DNA of 64,000 nt from Devosia geojensis. Lineage in GTDB: Bacteria > Pseudomonadota > Alphaproteobacteria > Rhizobiales > Devosiaceae. The position numbers and the translations under genes were made by a program. Positions 26,020 to 33,355 of the stretch are shown in pieces. The stretch is from positions 54,144 to 118,143 of the forward strand of contig NZ_JZEX01000046.1 of the NCBI RefSeq assembly GCF_000969415.1. The letters run 5' to 3'. The number at the start of each line of letters is the position of its first letter. Positions within the stretch are counted from its first letter, which is position 1. Under the pieces are notes generated by a model, which had not been told where the DNA came from, searched no databases, and was given only the letters and a program-made list of their open reading frames with translations.

Positions 26020-26375
26020 ACACGTTGATCATCCGCCTGGGCACAAGGGACGACGTCAAGGCGCGGTTTGTCGAGGCCGGAGAGCGTGCCGCCAGGGGGG
26101 AGTCCGTTGAAGCAACGCCCTCGCTCAACTTCGCCAGTTACGACGACATGCACCGCATCCTGGCTCCCTCGCGGCTTGCCATCGTCAAGGTTCTGGCGGG
26201 GCAAGGCCCGCTATCCATCCGCGAAGTCGCGCGCCGGGTCAGTCGCGATGTGCAGGCGGTGCATCGTGACGTGACGATGCTCATCAACACAGGCGTCATC
26301 GACCGCACCGAAAAGGGGGTCGAGTTCCCCTATGATCGCATCCACTTCGAGTTCGATGTGAGCGCGGCCGCCTGA
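26016..26375 (+). CDS. HTH (MarR/ArsR-like winged helix) protein, putative antitoxin of the DUF6516 pair
   Basis: 119 residues. The winged helix-turn-helix lies at about residues 50-105, with SIREVARRVSRDVQAVHRDV as the helix-turn-helix and a beta wing following. The N-terminal 45 residues would bind the partner. It likely represses its own promoter through the twin repeats upstream of the pair. Coupled by ATGA to the DUF6516 gene. Confidence 0.75.
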   Translation: MNTLIIRLGTRDDVKARFVEAGERAARGESVEATPSLNFASYDDMHRILAPSRLAIVKVLAGQGPLSIREVARRVSRDVQAVHRDVTMLINTGVIDRTEKGVEFPYDRIHFEFDVSAAA

Positions 26376-26384
26376 CAGCGACCG

Positions 26385-27002
26385 CTACCCCCTCAACGGC
26401 AACCCGTACCCGATCAGCCGCGTCCGCAAGTCTTCCGGCGAGACGAAGTGGATCGCTTCCATGCCGAAATTGCGCGCGGCGATGACGTTGGATTCGTTGT
26501 CGTCGATGAAGACGCAGGATTCCGGGGCCAGCCCGTAGCGTTCGCAGAAGACGCGATAGATGCGCACATCCGGCTTCACCAGCCCCTCGAGCCCCGAGAC
26601 GATCACGCCGTCGAACTTTTCGAGGAACGGCCACTCGCCAAGGCACGTCACCCACTTCTCCCAGGAGAAGTTGGTGATGGCGAAGGTCGGCACCTCCTCG
26701 GCGACCAGCTCGTCATGGATGGCGACGGTGCCCTCGATGAAGCCGTTGAAGGTCTCCTTCCAGCGCTGGTCGTAAGCCTGGATCTCGCGCCAGTACTTCG
26801 GGAAGCGGGTGATGAGCTTGGCCACCCCTTCCGAATAGATTTCGCCCGCGTCGAACTCCAGGTTCCAGGCGCTGGTGCAGATGTTCTCGTGGAACCATGC
26901 CGCCTCCTCTTCCGTCGCAAAGAGCTTGCGGAAGAGGTACATCGGGTTCCAGTCGACGAAGACGCCGCCGAGGTCAAAGACAGGGATAAGAGGCTCGGTC
27001 AT
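26385..27002 (-). CDS. HAD-superfamily hydrolase
   Basis: 205 residues. Motif I is FDLGGVFVDWN at residues 9-19, with the nucleophile Asp but Gly in place of the second Asp. Motif II/III elements (AITNFS, LVKPD) and motif IV (VFIDDNESNV near residue 168) are present. This DLGG subgroup includes small-molecule phosphatases and dehalogenase-like enzymes, so the substrate is open. I used the ATG at 27002; the longer frame to 27071 adds an unrelated basic leader. It converges with the HTH gene, with nine bases between stops. Confidence 0.82.
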   Translation of the reverse strand: MTEPLIPVFDLGGVFVDWNPMYLFRKLFATEEEAAWFHENICTSAWNLEFDAGEIYSEGVAKLITRFPKYWREIQAYDQRWKETFNGFIEGTVAIHDELVAEEVPTFAITNFSWEKWVTCLGEWPFLEKFDGVIVSGLEGLVKPDVRIYRVFCERYGLAPESCVFIDDNESNVIAARNFGMEAIHFVSPEDLRTRLIGYGLPLRG

Positions 27003-27089
27003 GGGAGGTCCGGGGATGAGGCGGGGAAGAAACGATACCGGGCTCTTGCCATGCCCGACCGCGCCGCGCAAGGACGCGCGCCCACACCT

Positions 27090-27659
27090 TCAGCAGGCGT
27101 TGTAGCAGATCGGCTCGCCGAAGCGCGGAATGTAGAAATTCTCGCGGTAGAGCGGAAAGTCACTCTGGAACACCAGCCCGAGGAGGGGGGTATAGGAATA
27201 GGAGCTTTCCGAGACGACGACGAATGCGTCCTCGGCAAGGCTCGTGATCTCGGCGGGCAGCTCGTAGGCAGAGCCGACCGGGTGTCCGGCGGCGTGATCG
27301 GCCTGTCCGGCCTCGAACTGCCGGCTCCAGCGGATCTGTGTTTCACCGTCCTCGTCGACATAGACGAGCGAGACCGTCTGCACGAGGGTCGCGGTCGAAT
27401 AGGGGGCGATGATGTTCTCGGCGGCGCGGAAATAGTCGCGTAGCGCCGTCGCCGAAACGACGCCGTCGACCCGCGCCACCAGGTCCCCGATGGTTCCGGT
27501 CACCGTCTGGACCCGCCTGTCCATGGAAATGAGGGCGCTGGCTTCGATCGTGCCGAGATAGAGCAGCAGCATCACCGGCAGGATGAGCGCGAACTCGACC
27601 ACCGCTGCGCCGTCCCGCGCCGCAGCCAGCCGACGAAACGCTTTGCCGAGCGCCTTCAT
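27090..27659 (-). CDS. TadE-like pseudopilin (second of two)
   Basis: 189 residues. The N-terminus has a short basic leader, then GAAVVEFALILPVMLLLYLGTIEAS, the TadE/TadG membrane helix with the conserved Glu. The rest is an exported domain with VQTVTGTIGDLVARVDGV. It is probably a minor pseudopilin for Flp pilus assembly. Its start is two bases after the stop of the preceding TadE gene. Confidence 0.82.
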   Translation of the reverse strand: MKALGKAFRRLAAARDGAAVVEFALILPVMLLLYLGTIEASALISMDRRVQTVTGTIGDLVARVDGVVSATALRDYFRAAENIIAPYSTATLVQTVSLVYVDEDGETQIRWSRQFEAGQADHAAGHPVGSAYELPAEITSLAEDAFVVVSESSYSYTPLLGLVFQSDFPLYRENFYIPRFGEPICYNAC

Positions 27660-27661
27660 GG

Positions 27662-28228
27662 TCAGCCCGAGAACGGTTCGTTGCGGAAGACGCGCACCGC
27701 CGCCAGCAGACGCGTGTTGTCGCCGAGCGTCGCCAGGGAAAAGTTGGCGAAGTTGAGGATGACCGGCCATTTGTAATAGGCCTGCACGAGCATGATGTTG
27801 GAGCCCTGGCCGGGGGTGAATACCTGCGGCTCGGTCCAGTCGCAGGTTTCGGTGCAATCTGTTTCCACCGGCGGCGTGGCGCTCGCCGACGCGAAATCGG
27901 TGACCGGCGTTACGCGGATGTGGATCGCGTCGCAGTTGAAAAGCCCGAAGGTGTGGTTGCAGACCGCGGAGCGGAAGTCGTCGAAATCGAAGCTTGCCGA
28001 TTGCGCCTGGCCGGTGAGGATCAGGCGGTTGGCGTCGTTGACGGCGGCATCCAGCACTTCGCTGGCCAGGAACACCATCGCCGTCTCGAGGATGGCCCCG
28101 ACAAGGGCGAAGAACGGCACGGCCAGCAGCGCGAACTCGACGAGCGTCGCGCCGCGTTCATTGCGCGCGAACCGGCTGCGCCCCAATGCGCGCAGCAGCA
28201 ACCCCGCCAGCGAAGTTCGTTCCCCCAT
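27662..28228 (-). CDS. TadE-like pseudopilin (first of two)
   Basis: 188 residues. RNERGATLVEFALLAVPFFALVG at about residues 22-44 is the classic TadE signal-helix. The periplasmic part carries four cysteines, including the CTETC pair, so a disulfide is likely. It is processed like a prepilin and helps Flp pilus assembly. It heads a short minus-strand operon with the next TadE-like gene. Confidence 0.85.
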   Translation of the reverse strand: MGERTSLAGLLLRALGRSRFARNERGATLVEFALLAVPFFALVGAILETAMVFLASEVLDAAVNDANRLILTGQAQSASFDFDDFRSAVCNHTFGLFNCDAIHIRVTPVTDFASASATPPVETDCTETCDWTEPQVFTPGQGSNIMLVQAYYKWPVILNFANFSLATLGDNTRLLAAVRVFRNEPFSG

Positions 28229-28361
28229 GAGCCCCCCAATGAGCCCGGCATCGGTAAAATCGGCCGTGATGCTAGGCAGGGCTAGCTAATCGAAGGTTAG
28301 GAAAAGCCCGCGTGCCCGAGGAGGAATCGATCGTGGTGAATACGGGGTTAAACGGATCGCG

Positions 28362-28814
28362 CTATTGCGCCAAGTCGCCGATGAGGCGCGAGGAGGCGAT
28401 GGCGTTGCTGGTATAGCTCGGGGCATCGCCGAGCATCACCGTCGGCTGGCAGGTGGGCGCGCAGACGACCGTGGTGCGCTCCATGCCCTGGTAGACGGTC
28501 ATCGTGCCGGCCTGGAGCTGCACCACCTCGACGATCGTGTCGGCGATGGGAGTGCCGGCCGCGTCCATGACGATGAGGTTCGTGCGCCCGTAGTTCTTGC
28601 CGGTCAGGATCAGCGTCTGCGGGTCCTGGATGGTGACGTCCGCGATGCCCGGGTTGCCGATGACGACCGTCGCCGCCGGCGCCGAAAGCCGCAGGATCCG
28701 AGCCATGTTGGCATTGACCGAGATCGGCGCGCCTTCCTGTGCGATGGCCGGACCCGCCGGCGCGGCGAGCGTCAGGGCCGTGAAGGCGAGAGCGGCGAGG
28801 TATCTCAACGGCAT
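28362..28814 (-). CDS. Stand-alone pilus-assembly N-domain protein (secretin-type N domain)
   Basis: 150 residues from the ATG at 28814; signal peptide at about residues 1-25 (ending AIA-QEG). Residues 27-95 form the T2SS/T3SS pil_N domain also found at the start of CpaC, with ILTGKNYGRTNLIVMDAAG. The secretin domain itself is absent. The C-terminal part has a CAPTC pair. Such proteins accompany tad loci and may help secretin assembly, perhaps compensating for the missing CpaD. Divergent from the flp genes. Confidence 0.75.
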   Translation of the reverse strand: MPLRYLAALAFTALTLAAPAGPAIAQEGAPISVNANMARILRLSAPAATVVIGNPGIADVTIQDPQTLILTGKNYGRTNLIVMDAAGTPIADTIVEVVQLQAGTMTVYQGMERTTVVCAPTCQPTVMLGDAPSYTSNAIASSRLIGDLAQ

Positions 28815-29211
28815 GAAACGGCCCGAGGCTTGCGAAAGGTTGGCCAGCAGTTTCCGTGCGAATGGTGAATAATTGGCAAACGATCGTTTCTGGCAGGTGG
28901 CGGCAGTCTTCATTCAGATGGAATATTTCAGGGTGCGAGCGGTGGGTTAGAAAATGTAATATTTTCGTAAATTTCTACTTCGGATTGAGTGAAGTACATA
29001 GTATCGCGCGCGTGGCTCGAAAGCCCGTAAAATGCGATGCATCTTGTTAACCAACTGATTTCCATATGAAAATCACGGCGAACGTTGCGGGACGTTGCTT
29101 GGTGGATTAACGCAATTTCAAGGTGTGACGACTAGGTTCACGGCCAGTTCGACGTGTGACGCCTCGAACCCATGACGTCACTTGTGACGTGAGCAAGGAG
29201 CCTGGAGACAT
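28815..29211. promoter_or_regulatory. AT-rich divergent control region between the pilus N-domain gene and flp
   Basis: About 400 bases, visibly more A/T-rich than the flanks. It holds three TGTGACG boxes (29123, 29154 and 29183), a perfect TGACGTCA palindrome (29173-29180), a TACTTC-N9-GAAGTA inverted repeat (28976-28996) and a TTAA-N7-TCAA element at 29107-29121 that weakly resembles a CtrA site. I see no gene in it. Confidence 0.5.
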
Positions 29212-29406
29212 ATGAAGAAGATTTTTGCCCGCTTCGCGAAGGACGAGTCCGGCGCGACCGCAATCGAATACGGCCTGATCGCCGCCCTCATGGCGGTGGT
29301 CGTCATCGCCGCCATCACCATTCTCAGCCCCGCTTTGGAGGGGACATTCGAGGGCATCGCTACCACTCTGAACGACCCGGCAGCAGCTCTCCCGTCCGGG
29401 GACTAA
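29212..29406 (+). CDS. flp: Flp-type pilin, major subunit
   Basis: 64 residues. Short basic leader, then the Flp motif GATAIEYGLIAALMAVVVIAA with the Glu-Tyr pair after the processing Gly, ending in a small polar tail. CpaA would cleave before this segment. AAGGAGCC lies just upstream, and a strong terminator follows at 29429-29456, so flp is likely expressed as its own abundant transcript. Confidence 0.93.
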   Translation: MKKIFARFAKDESGATAIEYGLIAALMAVVVIAAITILSPALEGTFEGIATTLNDPAAALPSGD

Positions 29407-29428
29407 CATCCGGTTAAAATATGAATGT

Positions 29429-29456
29429 GATGGGGAGCTACGCTCCCCATCTTTTC
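29429..29456 (+). terminator. Rho-independent terminator after flp
   Basis: Perfect 10-bp stem GATGGGGAGC / GCTCCCCATC around a TAC loop (29429-29451), followed by TTTTC. It separates the major pilin from the second pilin gene. Confidence 0.85.
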
Positions 29457-29476
29457 TACGCCACGAGAGGTATGGA

Positions 29477-29659
29477 GTGGTGACTCGCATCGGGCGTTTT
29501 CGGCGTGATGAAGCAGGTGCGACAGCGATTGAGTATGGACTTGTAGCTGCGCTCTTGGCGGTTGTCGTTATTGCTTCAGTGGTAGTGCTGGGAGATCCTG
29601 TTGGCGCGCTCTTCGCCAACGTCGCCGCCGAGTTCAACACCGTGAACGAAAAGCTATAG
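29477..29659 (+). CDS. Second Flp-type pilin (GTG start)
   Basis: 60 residues. The leader RIGRFRRDEAGATAIEYGLVAALLAVVVIAS has the same processing site as flp, but the tail is different. No ATG is usable: the only nearby one runs into a stop after three codons, so GTG at 29477 or 29480 is used, with GAGAGG upstream. Located just after the flp terminator, so expression is probably lower. It may be a minor pilin. Confidence 0.85.
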   Translation: MVTRIGRFRRDEAGATAIEYGLVAALLAVVVIASVVVLGDPVGALFANVAAEFNTVNEKL

Positions 29660-29755
29660 CGTCATTCGTAGATTCAAGCGCTGTCGTTTTGGGATAGTTT
29701 ACCAGTTTGTCACATCATCGGTTCGATCGGAATTGAAGTACCTATCGAGCCAGCC

Positions 29756-30259
29756 ATGTCCACCATAGCCCTCTTCTTCTTCCCCCTCGCCATGGCGATC
29801 GCGGCTTCGACCGATCTTCTGACCATGCGCATTTCCAACAAGCTCGTGCTGCTGCTCGTTGCCGGTTTCGTGGTGCTGGCGCTGGCGCTCAACATGCCCA
29901 TGCAGCAGTTCGCCATGCACGTGGCCTGCGCCGTGCTGGTGCTGGTCGTTGCCTTCACGCTCTTCGCGCTCGGCTGGATCGGCGGGGGCGACGCCAAGCT
30001 CGCCGCGGCGACGACGCTTTGGCTCGGCTTCGGGCTGACGCTGCCCTATCTCGTCTATGCAGGCCTTGCCGGTGGCGTCCTGACCCTCGTCATCCTGATG
30101 CTGCGCCGCTTTCCGCTGACGCCGTTCATCGCCCGCCACGCCTGGCTCGAGCGGCTCCACAATGCCAAATCCGGCATTCCATACGGCATAGCCCTCGCCG
30201 CCGCCGGCCTCATGACCTATTCCAACACGGCGATCTTCCAGCGGCTGTCGGGAATTTAA
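29756..30259 (+). CDS. cpaA: Prepilin peptidase (TadV/CpaA)
   Basis: 167 residues, about six membrane helices. The two catalytic aspartates are visible: one in ASTDLLTMRI near residue 20 and one in the GGGDAKL motif near residue 81. It cleaves the Flp and TadE-like prepilins at the inner membrane. Like other TadV/CpaA enzymes it lacks the N-methyltransferase domain of PilD. Confidence 0.92.
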   Translation: MSTIALFFFPLAMAIAASTDLLTMRISNKLVLLLVAGFVVLALALNMPMQQFAMHVACAVLVLVVAFTLFALGWIGGGDAKLAAATTLWLGFGLTLPYLVYAGLAGGVLTLVILMLRRFPLTPFIARHAWLERLHNAKSGIPYGIALAAAGLMTYSNTAIFQRLSGI

Positions 30260-30319
30260 TCGTTGTTGACTACGGCATTGCCGTATAAATCTAGCGTTGG
30301 GTGCGCCTCTTTAAGCCTC

Positions 30320-30408
30320 TCCCACCGGGTCATTCCCGCGAAAGCGGGAACCTCCGTTTCTCCCGCCGACTCGAACAGAGGTTCCTGCTTTCGAATGACC
30401 CGGTGGGA
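30320..30408. repeat. Long imperfect inverted repeat upstream of the lone HTH gene
   Basis: The left arm 30320-30354 begins TCCCACCGGGTCATTCCCGC and contains its own hairpin. The right arm 30378-30408 is its near reverse complement with a four-base deletion. The core resembles repeat family A. It fills most of the gap between cpaA and the HTH gene. Confidence 0.75.
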
Positions 30409-30475
30409 ATACAAAATGCTGGGAGCCAACTTCTGGGCGTTGAACCCCCCGCCAATGACAGGGAAATCCAACGAT

Positions 30476-30745
30476 ATGACGAAACATCCCGTTGAACCCG
30501 ACCCGGATGCGCCCCTGACCGATGCGGAGTTCGAACGCGATCATGCCGCGATGCTTGCGCGTCGGGCACGCGCTGCCACTGGTCTTTCACAACGCGACTT
30601 TGCCGAGCGGTATGGAATACCGGTCTCGTCCCTGCGTGATTGGGAGCAAGGTCGACGCCTGCCGGATTCGGCTGCGCAGAGCTACCTGCGGGTGATTGCC
30701 CGCCTGCCGGAAGACGTGGCCAGGGTCCTGCACGCGGCTGCCTGA
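30476..30745 (+). CDS. Lone XRE-type HTH protein, antitoxin-like
   Basis: 89 residues from the ATG at 30476. The helix-turn-helix is at about residues 35-75 (GLSQRDFAERYGIPVSSLRD followed by WEQGRRLPD). The acidic N-terminus DPDAPLTDAEFERD resembles antitoxins paired with BrnT or RelE-like toxins, yet no toxin gene is adjacent. It could be a solitary remnant or a pilus regulator. It interrupts the pilus operon between cpaA and cpaB. Confidence 0.72.
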   Translation: MTKHPVEPDPDAPLTDAEFERDHAAMLARRARAATGLSQRDFAERYGIPVSSLRDWEQGRRLPDSAAQSYLRVIARLPEDVARVLHAAA

Positions 30746-30918
30746 TCTCCTCCCCTGCATTCTGCAAGGTCTTCACGGGTTCTTAACCGCGTTTCACAAG
30801 CGCCGGTTAACCAAACTTTGACCGTTTGAATCCATAGTCGCGACGGTGGCTTGGCTCGCCTGCCGGGTCGCGCCCGCTGTCTGCTCGCGGGTTTTGGGGG
30901 TTCAACCGGAGTACGTCG

Positions 30919-31866
30919 ATGAAGCCGGCGCGCATCGTTCTTTTGGTGGTGGCCCTCGTGGCGGGGCTGCTGGCCGCGTTCCTCGTCATGCGCGGCGACC
31001 GCTCGAGCCCGCGCACGGTCGTCACCGAAGTGGTGCGCGAGGAAGCCAAGACGCAGATTCTCGTTGCGCGCTCGACCATCGGCATGGGCGAGCGGCTGAC
31101 GGCGCAGACGGTCGAGTGGGTCGATTGGCCCGAAGGCGCCGTGCGCACCGAATACGTCACCAAGTCGGCGATGCCCAACGCGCCCGCGGACCTCACCGGC
31201 GCCGTCGCCCGCTTCGAGTTCTTCCCCGGCGAGCCCATCCGCGAGCAGAAGCTGGTCCGCACCGACCAGGGCTACCTCTCGGCCGTCCTCGCGCCGGGCA
31301 TGCGCGGCGTGTCGGTCCCCGTCAACGCCGAGTCGAGCGCGGGCGGCTTCGTCGTCCCCAACGATCGCGTGGACGTGGTTCTGACCCGCAGCACCGATGC
31401 CGGCCGGGTCTCGGAAGTGGTCCTCGCCAATGTGCGGGTCCTTGCCATCGGCAAGAGGCTGGGCGAAGTCGGCGCCTCCGGCGGCCAGACGGAGGCCTCG
31501 ACGTCGGAGGGTCCGCAGGCGCAGGTGTTCGACAAGAACAACATCGCGACCCTCGAGCTCACCCCCGCCCAGTCGGGCACCCTCATCAACGCCCAGGCGC
31601 TCGGAAGCCTCTCGCTGGTCCTGCGCTCCATCGCGGACTTCCGCGAGGATCCGATCGTTGCCCAGCGCCAGAATGCCAACCAGCCGGTGCGCGTCATCCG
31701 CTTCGGTCGCGAGACCAGCATCATGTCGGGCCAGCCGGCGGGCAGCGCCGTGGCCCAGGCGATGCCCATCAATACCACTCCCGACATCGGCTACGAGACC
31801 GCCCCGCCCATCGGCGAGATCTCGGCCCCTCCGGCGCAGGAGCTGCCGGACATTCAGGTCCAGTAA
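30919..31866 (+). CDS. cpaB: Flp pilus assembly protein CpaB
   Basis: 315 residues. One N-terminal membrane helix (about 5-23), then an SAF-type domain (VARSTIGMGERLTAQTVEW) and the RcpC/CpaB domain with APGMRGVSVPVNAES and VPNDRVDVVLTRS. It is periplasmic and helps secretin function. The start has CCGGAG upstream. It begins a tightly spaced operon cpaB-cpaC-cpaE-cpaF-tadB-tadC. Confidence 0.93.
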   Translation: MKPARIVLLVVALVAGLLAAFLVMRGDRSSPRTVVTEVVREEAKTQILVARSTIGMGERLTAQTVEWVDWPEGAVRTEYVTKSAMPNAPADLTGAVARFEFFPGEPIREQKLVRTDQGYLSAVLAPGMRGVSVPVNAESSAGGFVVPNDRVDVVLTRSTDAGRVSEVVLANVRVLAIGKRLGEVGASGGQTEASTSEGPQAQVFDKNNIATLELTPAQSGTLINAQALGSLSLVLRSIADFREDPIVAQRQNANQPVRVIRFGRETSIMSGQPAGSAVAQAMPINTTPDIGYETAPPIGEISAPPAQELPDIQVQ

Positions 31867-31878
31867 GGCGAGGCATCC

Positions 31879-33324
31879 ATGTTCGAGACGTACTCATCCG
31901 CTCCCGCCTCCGCCGGACGACATCGCTCCGGCCTTGCCGCGCTGTGCGCCGCCGGGCTCCTTGCCCTGGCGCTGCCGGCGCCGGTGTCCGCCCAGCAGAC
32001 GCACGTCGCCGTTGCCGGCTACGGCACGTCGAAGACCTTCGAGCTCGAGCTCAACAAGTCGGTCATCGTCGATCTGCCCGCGGACGTTGCCGAAGTCATC
32101 GTCTCGCAACCCCAGGTCGCCGGCACCATGATGCGCACCACGCGCCGCGCCATCGTCCAGGGCACCGGCGCGGGCGACACCAACATCTTCTTCCTCGATG
32201 CGGCGGGCCGCACCATCTCGGTTCTCGACATCAAGGTGACCAAGGAGCCCTCGCAGGTCGGTAGCGCGCTCGAGGCGGCGCTGGCCCGCATTCTGCCGGG
32301 CTCGGCGATCAGCGTTGAATCGGTGACGCTCGGTGATGCGACCAACCGTGTCGTCATCTCGGGCACCGTGCTCTCGGGCGACGACGTGCTGCGCGCCGGC
32401 CAGATCGCCGTGCAGTTCGCCGGCGACGAGAAGAACGTCGCCAATCTCGTTACCGTCTCCGGCTCGCAGCAGGTGATGCTCAAGGTCACCGTCGCCGAGG
32501 TCAGCCGCGAAGCCGTCAAGCAGTTCGGCATCAATCTCTCGGCGAGCCTGGGCACCGGCGGCCTGACCACCGGCATCGTCAGCACTCCGCCGCTGGGTGG
32601 CGCCTCGAGCGTCGTTCCGAGCGCGGGCGTCAGCGCCAACCTCAATGTCGGCAATCTCGCCCTCGAGGCGACCCTGCGCGCGCTCGAGCGGAACGGGGGC
32701 ATGAGAATGCTCGCCGAGCCCAATCTCACCGCCATCTCCGGGCAGAGCGCCGAGTTCCTCGCCGGCGGCGAATTCCCGATCCCCACCGGCGTCGATGACG
32801 ACGGCCGGATCAGCTACACGTTCAAGGAATTCGGCGTGAAGCTGGCCTTCACCCCGACCGTCCGGTCGAACGGCAACGTGATGCTCGCGGTCGATACGTC
32901 CGTCTCCGAAATGAGCGCGGAAGCGAGCCTTGCCCTCGCCGACGTCACCATCCCCGGCATCAAGGAGCGCATGGCCAAGACGACCGTCGAGCTCCAGCCC
33001 GGCATGACGCTGGCCATCGCCGGCCTTATGGAAGATCGGGTCCGCCAGCAGATCAACCAGCTGCCCGGCCTCGGCAACATCCCGATCCTCGGCGCGCTCT
33101 TCCGTTCGCGCGATTTCGTCCATTCGCAGACCGAACTGCTGATCCTCGTCACGCCCTATCTCGTCGAGCCCTCGCCCTATATCCCGACGCCGGTCGACAA
33201 CATGGCGGTCGCCAGCGATGCCGAGGCGATCTTCCTCGGCCATCTCGAGAGGACCTATGGCGTCGGCACGGACGACGGGATGCGCGGAAGCTTCCGCGGC
33301 TCGGTCGGGTTCGTGCTGGATTGA
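31879..33324 (+). CDS. cpaC: Flp pilus secretin CpaC (RcpA)
   Basis: 481 residues. A signal peptide ends near residue 38 (APVSA-QQ), followed by a pil_N domain (about 45-115), a BON-like region, and a secretin domain (about 265-450) with LAGGEFPIP and VELQPGMTLAIAGL. It forms the outer-membrane pore for the pilus. The C-terminus is an ordinary soluble tail. Twelve bases after cpaB. Confidence 0.94.
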   Translation: MFETYSSAPASAGRHRSGLAALCAAGLLALALPAPVSAQQTHVAVAGYGTSKTFELELNKSVIVDLPADVAEVIVSQPQVAGTMMRTTRRAIVQGTGAGDTNIFFLDAAGRTISVLDIKVTKEPSQVGSALEAALARILPGSAISVESVTLGDATNRVVISGTVLSGDDVLRAGQIAVQFAGDEKNVANLVTVSGSQQVMLKVTVAEVSREAVKQFGINLSASLGTGGLTTGIVSTPPLGGASSVVPSAGVSANLNVGNLALEATLRALERNGGMRMLAEPNLTAISGQSAEFLAGGEFPIPTGVDDDGRISYTFKEFGVKLAFTPTVRSNGNVMLAVDTSVSEMSAEASLALADVTIPGIKERMAKTTVELQPGMTLAIAGLMEDRVRQQINQLPGLGNIPILGALFRSRDFVHSQTELLILVTPYLVEPSPYIPTPVDNMAVASDAEAIFLGHLERTYGVGTDDGMRGSFRGSVGFVLD

Positions 33325-33355
33325 TGCGGTCCCGGTGCCGCAAGGAGTTGGTTAG

